Positions 1 to 4,743 of a stretch of DNA of 7,232 nt are shown here, one piece after another. How positions within the stretch are numbered: the stretch's first letter is position 1; every line of letters begins with the position of its first letter. The notes under the pieces are model-generated. The model was not told the DNA's origin. It saw nothing but the letters and a program-made list of their open reading frames with translations, and did not search any database. The DNA comes from an uncultured Ruminococcus sp. (lineage in GTDB: Bacteria; Bacillota; Clostridia; Oscillospirales; Acutalibacteraceae): the NCBI GenBank assembly GCA_905234305.1, contig CAJOHT010000046.1, positions 1-7,232 of the forward strand, in the 5' to 3' direction. Position numbers and translations under genes: made by a program.

Positions 1-968
1 TAGCGGTAATGCTTTCCGCCTAAGTCTTTCTCGATAAATTCCTTGAGTCCGCTGGAAGTAATCGAGTCGGTGACAATTGTGCCGCCGTCGTTGCCCTCGA
101 GCGCGATAGCCGAGGCTAAGGCTACTAAGCGGTTGCGGTTGATTTCGTTGCCGCTTTTATCGACCGCTCCGCCGCGGTCTACGTCGGTGTCGAAAATAAC
201 GCCCATATCCGCGCCGTTTTCGAGTACGGCTTCGGTAATCGACTTCATAGCTTCCTTATTTTCGGGATTAGGCACGTGATTCGGGAACATCCCGTCGGGC
301 TCGAGATAACGGCTGCCCGAGGTATCGGCGCCTAAGCTCTCGAGAACCTCGGCGTAAAATCCGCCAGCGCCGTTGCCCGCGTCTACTACGATATGGAAGC
401 CCTTTAGAGGCTTGTCATAATCCTTGGAGTTAACGCCCTTTTTTATAATATCGGCTAAATGTGCCTTGTAACGGCTCATATAATCGCAGTCCTCAATCGA
501 ACCGATTTCCGAGTAGGCGGGTTGTTCGCCGTTTTGGGCAAGCACGAGGATTTTTTCGATATCGCTGCCCTCTAAGCCGCCCTCGCGTGTAAAGAATTTT
601 AAGCCGTTGCGGTTAAAGGGATGGTGGCTGGCGGTGATTTGAACCGCGCCGTCGCATTTTATATCGACCGTAGTCATAAACATCGACGGGGTGGACGCTA
701 GTCCGCAGTCAAGCACGCGCGCTCCCGCTTTTTTAAATTCATTCGCAACTGTATTTACAATTCTCGGACCGCTTATGCGGCTGTCGCGTCCGATTGAAAC
801 GGTAAGCTCGTTGCAGGGCTTCTGTACCTTTTCCGAAAGCCATAGCGCGAAGCCGTTAGCCATATTTGCTACAACCTCGTCGGTTAAGTTTACAGGCTGA
901 CCCTCTACTCCCTCAAGAGCTACTCCGCGTATATCTGTTCCGCTTTTAAATTTTTTATAATCTATCAT
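1..968 (-). CDS. Phosphoglucomutase/phosphomannomutase, C-terminus cut by the window edge
   Basis: Alpha-D-phosphohexomutase family enzyme that interconverts hexose 1- and 6-phosphates in the cytoplasm, feeding sugar-nucleotide and cell-envelope synthesis. The frame stays open from ATG at 968 to the window edge, giving 322 residues of a family usually near 500. Visible landmarks are the N-terminal GTDIRG (residues 10-15), the phosphoserine loop TASHHPFNRNG (residues 112-122, Ser114) and the metal-binding loop DTDVDR (residues 260-265). The sugar-binding and C-terminal phosphate-binding domains are outside the window. TASHHP instead of the textbook TASHNP, together with DTDVDR, points to the PMM/PGM subgroup related to plastid-type enzymes (from memory). 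Whether glucose or mannose phosphate is preferred cannot be told from this fragment. The start is supported by AGGAG seven bases upstream and a promoter at 998-1026. The gene is divergent from the 1416-1670 gene. Confidence 0.9.
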   Translation of the reverse strand, partial: MIDYKKFKSGTDIRGVALEGVEGQPVNLTDEVVANMANGFALWLSEKVQKPCNELTVSIGRDSRISGPRIVNTVANEFKKAGARVLDCGLASTPSMFMTTVDIKCDGAVQITASHHPFNRNGLKFFTREGGLEGSDIEKILVLAQNGEQPAYSEIGSIEDCDYMSRYKAHLADIIKKGVNSKDYDKPLKGFHIVVDAGNGAGGFYAEVLESLGADTSGSRYLEPDGMFPNHVPNPENKEAMKSITEAVLENGADMGVIFDTDVDRGGAVDKSGNEINRNRLVALASAIALEGNDGGTIVTDSITSSGLKEFIEKDLGGKHYR

Positions 969-997
969 AGTTATACTCCTTTATGCGTTATGAGTTT

Positions 998-1026
998 ATT
1001 ATACAATAAAGCAGTAAAATTAACAA
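998..1026 (-). promoter_or_regulatory. Sigma-A promoter for the phosphohexomutase gene
   Basis: On the minus strand a -35 TTGTTA (1026-1021) is followed after 17 bases by a perfect -10 TATAAT (1003-998). Transcription should begin near 990, leaving a leader of roughly 22 nt that carries the AGGAG ribosome site before ATG at 968. There is no room for a riboswitch in this leader. Confidence 0.75.
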
Positions 1027-1126
1027 TATGTATTTATAAGGATTTAAGGTATAGTATAAAATAGCCTTAAGCCCTGAAAGTAAACTTTGTGAAACTTGTA
1101 AAATGTTTTTTGTCAATCGTTTTTAA

Positions 1127-1234
1127 GTAAGTATAAATTGACGAAGCGGTAACAAATAATTTGACGAACCCTGTTACCATTGTAACAACTAGTTGTGAGA
1201 ATTGCACAAAATCGCTAACGAATAGTTGTGCAAT
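1127..1234 (+). repeat. Four degenerate direct repeats at helical-phase spacing between divergent promoters
   Basis: Copies of about 20 bp start at 1127, 1149, 1182 and 1215, so the offsets are 22, 33 and 33 bp, all multiples of about one DNA turn. They share the pattern GTAACAAATARTTG. The second, third and fourth begin GTAACAAATAATTTGACG, GTAACAACTAGTTGTGAG and CTAACGAATAGTTGTGCA. By eye, copies 2/3 and 3/4 each match at 14 of 20 positions. Copy 1 needs a one-base gap and shares TTGACGAA with copy 2. The array sits between the minus promoter (998-1026) and the plus promoter (1282-1309), as an array of regulator binding sites would. No regulator gene is in the window. AT-rich composition inflates such matches, so the call is tentative. 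Confidence 0.45.
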
Positions 1235-1235
1235 T
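1148..1235. repeat. Cluster of nested inverted repeats in the divergent intergenic region
   Basis: Four inverted repeats are packed together: GGTAACA/TGTTACC (1148-1154 with 1172-1178); TGTTAC/GTAACA around a 4-base loop (1172-1177 with 1182-1187); the 12-bp palindrome ACAACTAGTTGT (1185-1196); and AATTGCACAA/TTGTGCAATT (1200-1209 with 1226-1235, 16-base loop). The first two compete for the same bases. They may be operators for dimeric regulators or, if transcribed, RNA stems. The last is followed by five Ts at 1240-1244, which resembles a weak terminator on the plus strand. Confidence 0.5.
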
Positions 1236-1281
1236 TAGCTTTTTGTTAGTTATAATGCACAAATAGATTTTCAAAAAACTA

Positions 1282-1309
1282 TTGACTTTCCCGAAAAAAT
1301 GGATATAAT
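1282..1309 (+). promoter_or_regulatory. Sigma-A promoter for the 84-residue protein gene
   Basis: TTGACT (1282-1287) and a perfect TATAAT (1304-1309) are separated by 16 bases. The start of transcription is expected near 1316, giving a leader of about 100 nt before ATG at 1416. The inverted-repeat and direct-repeat cluster lies directly upstream. Confidence 0.8.
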
Positions 1310-1315
1310 ATTTAT

Positions 1316-1410
1316 TGTCAAGTGAATAAACCACTTGAGAGTTTTCGGTTGACAAGCAACCGATAGCGAATTGCCAAATGGTAAATGGCTACAGAAAATT
1401 GAAAAGGAGG
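1316..1410 (+). promoter_or_regulatory. Structured 5' leader with competing hairpins
   Basis: The predicted leader has hairpin 1, TCAAGTG/CACTTGA (1318-1324 with 1332-1338, 7-base loop), and hairpin 2, TCGGTTG/CAACCGA (1345-1351 with 1357-1363, 5-base loop). It also has a short GCCA/TGGC pairing at 1373-1389, then AAAGGAGG at 1403-1410. TTGTCAA (1315-1321) is also fully complementary to TTGACAA (1349-1355), and that pairing would break both hairpins 1 and 2. Two mutually exclusive folds are the usual hallmark of a switchable leader. I do not recognise a known riboswitch class. Confidence 0.45.
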
Positions 1411-1415
1411 TCAGA

Positions 1416-1670
1416 ATGATGACACCGATTCTCAACATGCATGACATCAATGTTTCTGAGTTCTTAGCTGTGCTTGATACCTGCGAAGGCAACGTATTTC
1501 TCGTTACCAGAGACGGAGATAAACTTAATCTCCGAAGCAAACTCTCACAGCTCGTCGGCTTAACTCAATTAATTGAGGGTGGAAGGATAGCAGAAGCATC
1601 GATTGTATGCGAAAATAAGAACGACGAGTGCAAGCTTTTCCGACTGAATATGTTCAGGGACGTCGGCTAA
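1416..1670 (+). CDS. Small conserved-looking protein of unknown function (84 residues)
   Basis: I cannot assign a function. The product is a soluble-looking 84-residue protein with no signal peptide, membrane segment or zinc-ligand pattern. Visible stretches are NVSEFLAVLDTCEGNVFLVT, then DGDKLNLRSKLSQLVGLTQL, then EASIVCENKNDECKLFRLNM, suggesting a compact alpha/beta fold. From memory it resembles a family of 70-80-residue proteins in gut Clostridia, some labelled 'polyA polymerase'. No nucleotidyltransferase motif is visible, so I would not carry that label over. The start is set by AAAGGAGG at 1403-1410, five bases before ATG at 1416. A second ATG at 1419 has eight-base spacing and would do as well; an upstream in-frame TTG at 1371 has no ribosome site. 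The gene is a single-gene unit with its own promoter, structured leader and terminator. Confidence 0.8.
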   Translation: MMTPILNMHDINVSEFLAVLDTCEGNVFLVTRDGDKLNLRSKLSQLVGLTQLIEGGRIAEASIVCENKNDECKLFRLNMFRDVG

Positions 1671-1709
1671 GCATTAAACAGACATCCACGTTTTCACGTT
1701 AATTTCAAA

Positions 1710-1774
1710 ACTTCTAAATCCGGGAACGGCTACCCAATAGGGTAGCCGTTCTCGGCGTTTAGGGGTATTTTTTT
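1710..1774 (+). terminator. Long intrinsic terminator after the 84-residue protein gene
   Basis: A near-perfect 15-bp stem (1721-1735 with 1740-1754, one G-T pair, loop AATA) is centred on AACGGCTACCC/GGGTAGCCGTT. Past a small internal loop, 1710-1718 pairs with 1758-1766 (two G-T pairs). This brings the base of the extended stem to within one base of seven Ts at 1768-1774. It should end the upstream transcript and insulate the queT promoter that follows. Confidence 0.8.
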
Positions 1775-1824
1775 AATTGTAATAGGGTATTTATACTTAA
1801 AAACAGATTTTCGGCCGAAAATGC

Positions 1825-1853
1825 TTGAATTATATATTTGACTGTGTTATAAT
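1825..1853 (+). promoter_or_regulatory. Extended -10 sigma-A promoter for queT
   Basis: TTGAAT (1825-1830), a 17-base spacer and TATAAT (1848-1853), with an extended -10 TG at 1845-1846. Transcription should start around 1859-1861, immediately before the leader hairpin at 1861-1877 and the aptamer at 1878. Confidence 0.85.
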
Positions 1854-1860
1854 AGCCCAC

Positions 1861-1877
1861 GGTGCGTAAACCGCGCC
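1861..1877 (+). promoter_or_regulatory. Short hairpin at the 5' end of the queT leader
   Basis: GGTGCG (1861-1866) pairs with CGCGCC (1872-1877), including one G-T pair, around the loop TAAAC. It ends exactly where the first stem of the predicted preQ1 aptamer begins, so the two helices could stack. It might protect the 5' end or help the aptamer fold. The role is inferred from position only. Confidence 0.5.
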
Positions 1878-1919
1878 AGTCCGTCGCAATATCCGGACTA
1901 TAAATAAACACTACGGAGG
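1878..1919 (+). ncRNA. Probable preQ1-I riboswitch controlling queT translation
   Basis: P1 is AGTCCG (1878-1883) with CGGACT (1894-1899). The loop TCGCAATATC (1884-1893) closely follows the Thermoanaerobacter tengcongensis preQ1-I aptamer loop TCGCAGTAAC (from memory), and C1893 sits at the ligand-reading cytosine position. An A-rich tail (1900-1910) leads to CTACGGAGG (1911-1919). By analogy, the pseudoknot helix would pair C1887 with G1915 and A1889 with T1912, replacing the G-C pair of the reference by A-U. G1915 is the first base of the Shine-Dalgarno GGAGG, so ligand binding would hide the ribosome site (translational OFF). Deviations are an A-rich loop longer than the reference by about four bases, and a C at 1911 where an A normally contacts the ligand. 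The neighbouring QueT gene is a classic target of this riboswitch. Confidence 0.7.
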
Positions 1920-1927
1920 AATTTAAT

Positions 1928-2467
1928 ATGACTAAAAAATCAACCATGTACATCGTACAGGGCGCGGTTATTGCCGCTTTGTATGCGGTACTGACTATCG
2001 GACAGAATATTCTTCTGCCCGGAACAGCCTCTATGGCTGTGCAATTTCGTGTATCCGAGGTTTTGACGGTACTCGCGTTCTTTACTCCCGCGGCAATTCC
2101 TGGGCTTACGGTAGGATGCGTTATCGCCAATATAAGCTCCGTCACGGCGGGACTCGGTTTCTACGATATGGTTTTCGGCTCTATTGCTACGCTTTTAGCG
2201 GTGATTACTATGAGAGCGTTGAGGAACGTCTGTATAAAGGATATCCCGTTTGTCGGACTTTTAATGCCCGCTGTATTTAACGGACTTATTGTAGGGTTTG
2301 AGATTGATTTCTTTTTTGTCGGAAGTATGAGCTTTAACCTTGCGGATTTCCTGTTCCAGGGAGGATGCGTAGCTCTCGGCGAGTTCGCGGTACTTTTTAT
2401 ACTCGGACTCCCGCTTACTCTTACGTTCAAAAAGACAAATTTACTTAAAAAAATAAAATTAGCATAA
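1928..2467 (+). CDS. queT: QueT-family queuosine precursor transporter
   Basis: Integral membrane protein of 179 residues, very hydrophobic throughout, with about five to six membrane spans and a basic tail (FKKTNLLKKIKLA). Family features are the N-terminal helix GAVIAALYAVLT (residues 12-23), then QFRVSEVLTVLAFFTPAAIPGL (around 39-60), GCVIANI (63-69) and DMVFGSIATLLAV (80-92). QueT proteins are thought to be the substrate-specific S component of an energy-coupling-factor importer for preQ0/preQ1 or a related queuosine precursor. The shared ECF ATPases and T protein are not in this window. The start is ATG at 1928, eight bases after GGAGG (1915-1919). The preQ1-type leader fits feedback control by the imported compound. 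The gene is monocistronic and bounded by the terminators at 1710-1774 and 2477-2505. Confidence 0.9.
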   Translation: MTKKSTMYIVQGAVIAALYAVLTIGQNILLPGTASMAVQFRVSEVLTVLAFFTPAAIPGLTVGCVIANISSVTAGLGFYDMVFGSIATLLAVITMRALRNVCIKDIPFVGLLMPAVFNGLIVGFEIDFFFVGSMSFNLADFLFQGGCVALGEFAVLFILGLPLTLTFKKTNLLKKIKLA

Positions 2468-2476
2468 GATATTGCG

Positions 2477-2505
2477 AAAAAGGACTGCCGAGCGCAGTCC
2501 TTTTT
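2477..2505. terminator. Bidirectional terminator between queT and the deacetylase gene
   Basis: GGACTGC (2482-2488) pairs with GCAGTCC (2494-2500) around the loop CGAGC, flanked by five As on the left and six Ts on the right. Read on the plus strand it ends queT. Read on the minus strand the A-run becomes a U-run just after the deacetylase stop codon (2507-2505). The two convergent genes are 37 nt apart and share it. Confidence 0.9.
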
Positions 2506-3281
2506 TATGTTTTTTTGTTTTTCAAAATCATCTTACCTGTTACGTCCGTTGTATAATCTCCCTTCGGGATAAGTTTTGATATCGGCACGATTTTATAACC
2601 TTTATCCTTAATTGCCTCGATGATTTTCGGCAGAGCCGCGGGAGTATTTGCCGCGCCGTTATGGAGTAGGATAATAGAACCCTCGGTGAGCTTATCGGTA
2701 CAATTTTTAACTATCTGCTCAACGCTCGGGTCTTTCCAGTCCAGGCTGTCGATATTCCATTGAACGGGGTACATATTGAGCGATTTTACTGTATTTACGG
2801 TGTTGTTGTCGTAATCGCCGTACGGAGGTCTGAAAAGTGTCGGAGATTTGCCCGTGAGCTTCTTCACTTCATTGTTGCAGTCGGTAATTTCCTCTTTCAT
2901 TTTATCCGCTGAGAGCGCGGGCATATGAGCGTGGGTAGAACTGTGGTTGCCTATATCGTGACCCTTTTTTGAGATTTTTTTAACGGAGTCGGGATATTTT
3001 TTTACCCAGCTTCCGACTAAAAAGAATGTAGTTTTTACCTCGTACTCGTCGAGCGTATCGAGCAGGTCGTCGGTCTGTTCATTGCCCCAAGCCGCGTCAA
3101 AGGATATTGAGCATACTTTGTCCTTCCTGTCGATGCAGTAAATGGGAATTACCCGTTCGGTAGAGGCAGTAGCCACCGCCTTGCTTACGGAATTCAGCCC
3201 GATTGAGACTGAGGCTATCCCGAGTAAAACGCATAGCATAATTATAAGTAACGACCTTTTTGTAAGTATAAGAAAACGCAT
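2505..3281 (-). CDS. Membrane-anchored polysaccharide deacetylase (NodB fold, PdaB-like)
   Basis: Carbohydrate esterase family 4-type protein of 258 residues, expected to remove acetyl groups from peptidoglycan or a related glycan outside the membrane. Residues 8-30 form a basic-then-hydrophobic N-terminus that acts as a signal anchor or signal peptide. The NodB domain follows: motif 1 SFDAAWG (60-66), motif 2 HSSTH (H113, H117, metal ligands), motif 3 RPPYGD (151-156), motif 4 DSLDW (178-182) and motif 5 LLHN (205-208, H207). Motif 1 keeps the catalytic-base Asp62, but the metal-binding second Asp of the usual TFDDG is Ala63. Similar SFDAAWG proteins occur in Clostridia (from memory), some called sporulation protein PdaB, but a sporulation role is not shown here. 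The start ATG at 3281 has a weak GGTG five bases upstream and lies inside a 13-bp inverted repeat. The gene is downstream of cysS by 53 nt. Confidence 0.88.
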   Translation of the reverse strand: MRFLILTKRSLLIIMLCVLLGIASVSIGLNSVSKAVATASTERVIPIYCIDRKDKVCSISFDAAWGNEQTDDLLDTLDEYEVKTTFFLVGSWVKKYPDSVKKISKKGHDIGNHSSTHAHMPALSADKMKEEITDCNNEVKKLTGKSPTLFRPPYGDYDNNTVNTVKSLNMYPVQWNIDSLDWKDPSVEQIVKNCTDKLTEGSIILLHNGAANTPAALPKIIEAIKDKGYKIVPISKLIPKGDYTTDVTGKMILKNKKT

Positions 3282-3307
3282 ATAATCACCGCTAGATTAT
3301 ATGCGTT
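3275..3307 (-). repeat. 13-bp perfect inverted repeat over the deacetylase start codon
   Basis: Arms at 3275-3287 and 3295-3307 are perfectly complementary (13 bp, 7-base loop). In minus-strand RNA the 3' arm contains the deacetylase ATG, and the loop holds most of its weak ribosome site. The 3' arm is followed by a short T-rich run, TTCTT, giving a terminator-like look. The minus strand also has CATATAAT at 3303-3296 as a -10 candidate, with ATA 15 bases upstream. A transcript starting there (about 3290) would lack the 5' arm. Confidence 0.6.
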
Positions 3308-3334
3308 AATTCTTTTTTTATTACTTTAAGATCA

Positions 3335-4729
3335 TCAATTGATTTTTTTCCATTTTACTCCTTCGGGAGTATCGATGAGCTTTATATTCCTCGCGAGCAA
3401 ATCGTCGCGGATTTTATCGGCTTCCGCCCAGTTTCTGTCGGCTCTCGCCTGCTGGCGTTTAGCGATAAGCTCCTCGATTTCCGAATCGAGGTCGGAGGCT
3501 TCTTCAGCCTCTGCCTTAGTTAAGTCAAGTCCGAGTACCTCGTCGAATTTTTCGATAACATAACGCTTTGTAGCGTCGTTTGTTTCAGCCTTCAGTACGT
3601 CGTAAACGGCGGTCAAGCCGAGCGAGGTGTTTAAATCGTTGTCGAGCGCTTCCCTGAATTTTCCGTCAAGCTCCTCGGATTTAGCTTTATCAACTTCTCC
3701 GTCGTTCTTAAGCGACGAAATACGCTTAACGAGCTTGTCGTACGCCTTAGCGGTATTGTCGAGGCTTTCGTAGGAGAAGGTGAGCGGCTTTCTGTAGTGG
3801 CTTTGCAGGCAGAACATCCTGTATACGAGCGGGTTGTAGCCCTTGCTTTCGAGCAGAGAAACCGTTAAGAACTCGCCCTTGGATTTGCTCATTTTTCCTG
3901 TGTTATCGTTTAGATGAAGAACGTGGAACCAGTAATTGCACCATTTATGACCGAGAAAAGCCTCGCTCTGAGCGATTTCGTTGGTGTGGTGGGGGAAAGC
4001 GTTATCGACTCCGCCGCAGTGGATATCGAGATACTCGCCGAGGTGTTTTATGCTGATCGAGGAACATTCGATATGCCAGCCGGGATATCCAACGCCCCAG
4101 GGACTGTCCCATTTAAGCGCCTGATCCTCGAATTTCGACTTGGTAAACCAGAGTACGAAGTCGGTTTTATTGCGCTTGTTTTCGTCGCTGTCAACGTCCT
4201 CGCGTACGCCTACCTCTAAATCGTCGGCGTTCATATTGCCGAAAACATAGTAATTATCGAGCTTTGAGGTATCGAAGTATACGTTGCCTCCCGCAAAATA
4301 AGCGTAGCCCTTATCTATAAGCGCGCTGACCATATTGATAAAATCGTCGATGCAGTTGGTGGCGGGTTCAACTACATCGGGAGTTTTTATGTTGAGCTTT
4401 TTGCAGTCCTCAAAAAACGCGTCGGTATAGAACTTCGCGATTTCCATAACGCTCTTATGCTCGCGTTTAGCACCCTCGAGCATTTTGTCGTCGCCCGTAT
4501 CCGCGTCAGAGGTAAGGTGACCTACATCGGTAATATTCATAACGCGCGTTACGTCGTAGCCCGAATAGCGCAGGTATTTTTCGAGTACATCCTCCATAAT
4601 ATATGTGCGGAGGTTGCCGATATGCGCGTAGTGATAAACCGTAGGACCGCAGGTGTACATATTGACCTTGCCCTCGGTATGGGGGATAAACTCGGATTTT
4701 TTCTGACCTAATGTGTTGTATAAAATCAT
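3335..4729 (-). CDS. cysS: Cysteinyl-tRNA synthetase
   Basis: Class I aminoacyl-tRNA synthetase that charges tRNA-Cys with cysteine in the cytoplasm. The protein is 464 residues, the usual length. Visible are the substrate-binding Zn site TCGPTVY with Cys27, then Cys222 (HIECS), His247 and Glu251 (FPHHTNE); the HIGN signature (36-39); and KMSKS (279-283). The C-terminal anticodon-recognition part ends in WAEADKIRDDLLARNIKLID followed by TPEGVKWKK, typical of bacterial CysRS. I chose ATG at 4729 because GGAAGG at 4742-4737 lies seven bases upstream. An in-frame TTG at 4735 would add two residues but sits one base from that site. It follows pgsA by 14 nt, with the pgsA stop touching the cysS ribosome site, so they are almost surely co-transcribed. 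I see no T-box leader; none would fit inside the operon. Confidence 0.97.
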   Translation of the reverse strand: MILYNTLGQKKSEFIPHTEGKVNMYTCGPTVYHYAHIGNLRTYIMEDVLEKYLRYSGYDVTRVMNITDVGHLTSDADTGDDKMLEGAKREHKSVMEIAKFYTDAFFEDCKKLNIKTPDVVEPATNCIDDFINMVSALIDKGYAYFAGGNVYFDTSKLDNYYVFGNMNADDLEVGVREDVDSDENKRNKTDFVLWFTKSKFEDQALKWDSPWGVGYPGWHIECSSISIKHLGEYLDIHCGGVDNAFPHHTNEIAQSEAFLGHKWCNYWFHVLHLNDNTGKMSKSKGEFLTVSLLESKGYNPLVYRMFCLQSHYRKPLTFSYESLDNTAKAYDKLVKRISSLKNDGEVDKAKSEELDGKFREALDNDLNTSLGLTAVYDVLKAETNDATKRYVIEKFDEVLGLDLTKAEAEEASDLDSEIEELIAKRQQARADRNWAEADKIRDDLLARNIKLIDTPEGVKWKKIN

Positions 4730-4736
4730 AGCCAAA

Positions 4737-4742
4737 CCTTCC
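4737..4742 (-). promoter_or_regulatory. Ribosome binding site that decides the cysS start
   Basis: GGAAGG on the minus strand, directly after the pgsA stop codon (4746-4744). It is seven bases before ATG at 4729 and one base before the alternative TTG at 4735, which favours the ATG. Confidence 0.7.
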
Positions 4743-4743
4743 T

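Larger units (their letters stand above)
969..1281. other. Non-coding divergent intergenic region, no gene seen
   Basis: I find no open frame here with a credible ribosome site. The stretch is AT-rich. It holds the phosphohexomutase promoter at its left end and the repeat cluster at 1127-1235. A further weaker plus-strand promoter candidate has TTGTCA at 1110-1115 and TATAAA at 1132-1137, with a 16-base spacer. If that candidate is active, a short transcript of about 100 nt could run to the hairpin and T-run ending at 1244. Confidence 0.5.

Noticed and set aside
112..968. TASHHP instead of TASHNP in the phosphohexomutase as a damaged active site
   Set aside because: The serine and histidine are kept and the TASHHPFNRNG form is typical of a known subgroup of the family, so it is not evidence of inactivation.
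1127..1234. Direct repeats at 33-bp spacing as a mini CRISPR array
   Set aside because: Repeats are only about 14 of 20 identical, one spacing is 22 bp, the intervals are 2-13 bp, and there are no cas genes.
1371..1415. TTG at 1371 as an upstream start extending the small protein by 15 residues
   Set aside because: No ribosome site precedes it, whereas AAAGGAGG sits five bases before ATG at 1416. The extension would also run through the ribosome site.
1271..1540. Open frame on the minus strand opposite the small-protein gene
   Set aside because: It crosses the plus-strand promoter, leader and gene, has no ribosome site, and its translation looks like a shadow.
1838..1853. TTGACT at 1838-1843 as the -35 of the queT promoter
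   Set aside because: It is only four bases from TATAAT. TTGAAT at 1825-1830 gives the correct 17-base spacer.
3914..4219. Open frames on the plus strand inside cysS, rimO and pgsA (such as this one and 6226-6672)
   Set aside because: They lie antisense to genes with complete, recognisable motifs, lack ribosome sites and are explained by codon bias of the real genes.
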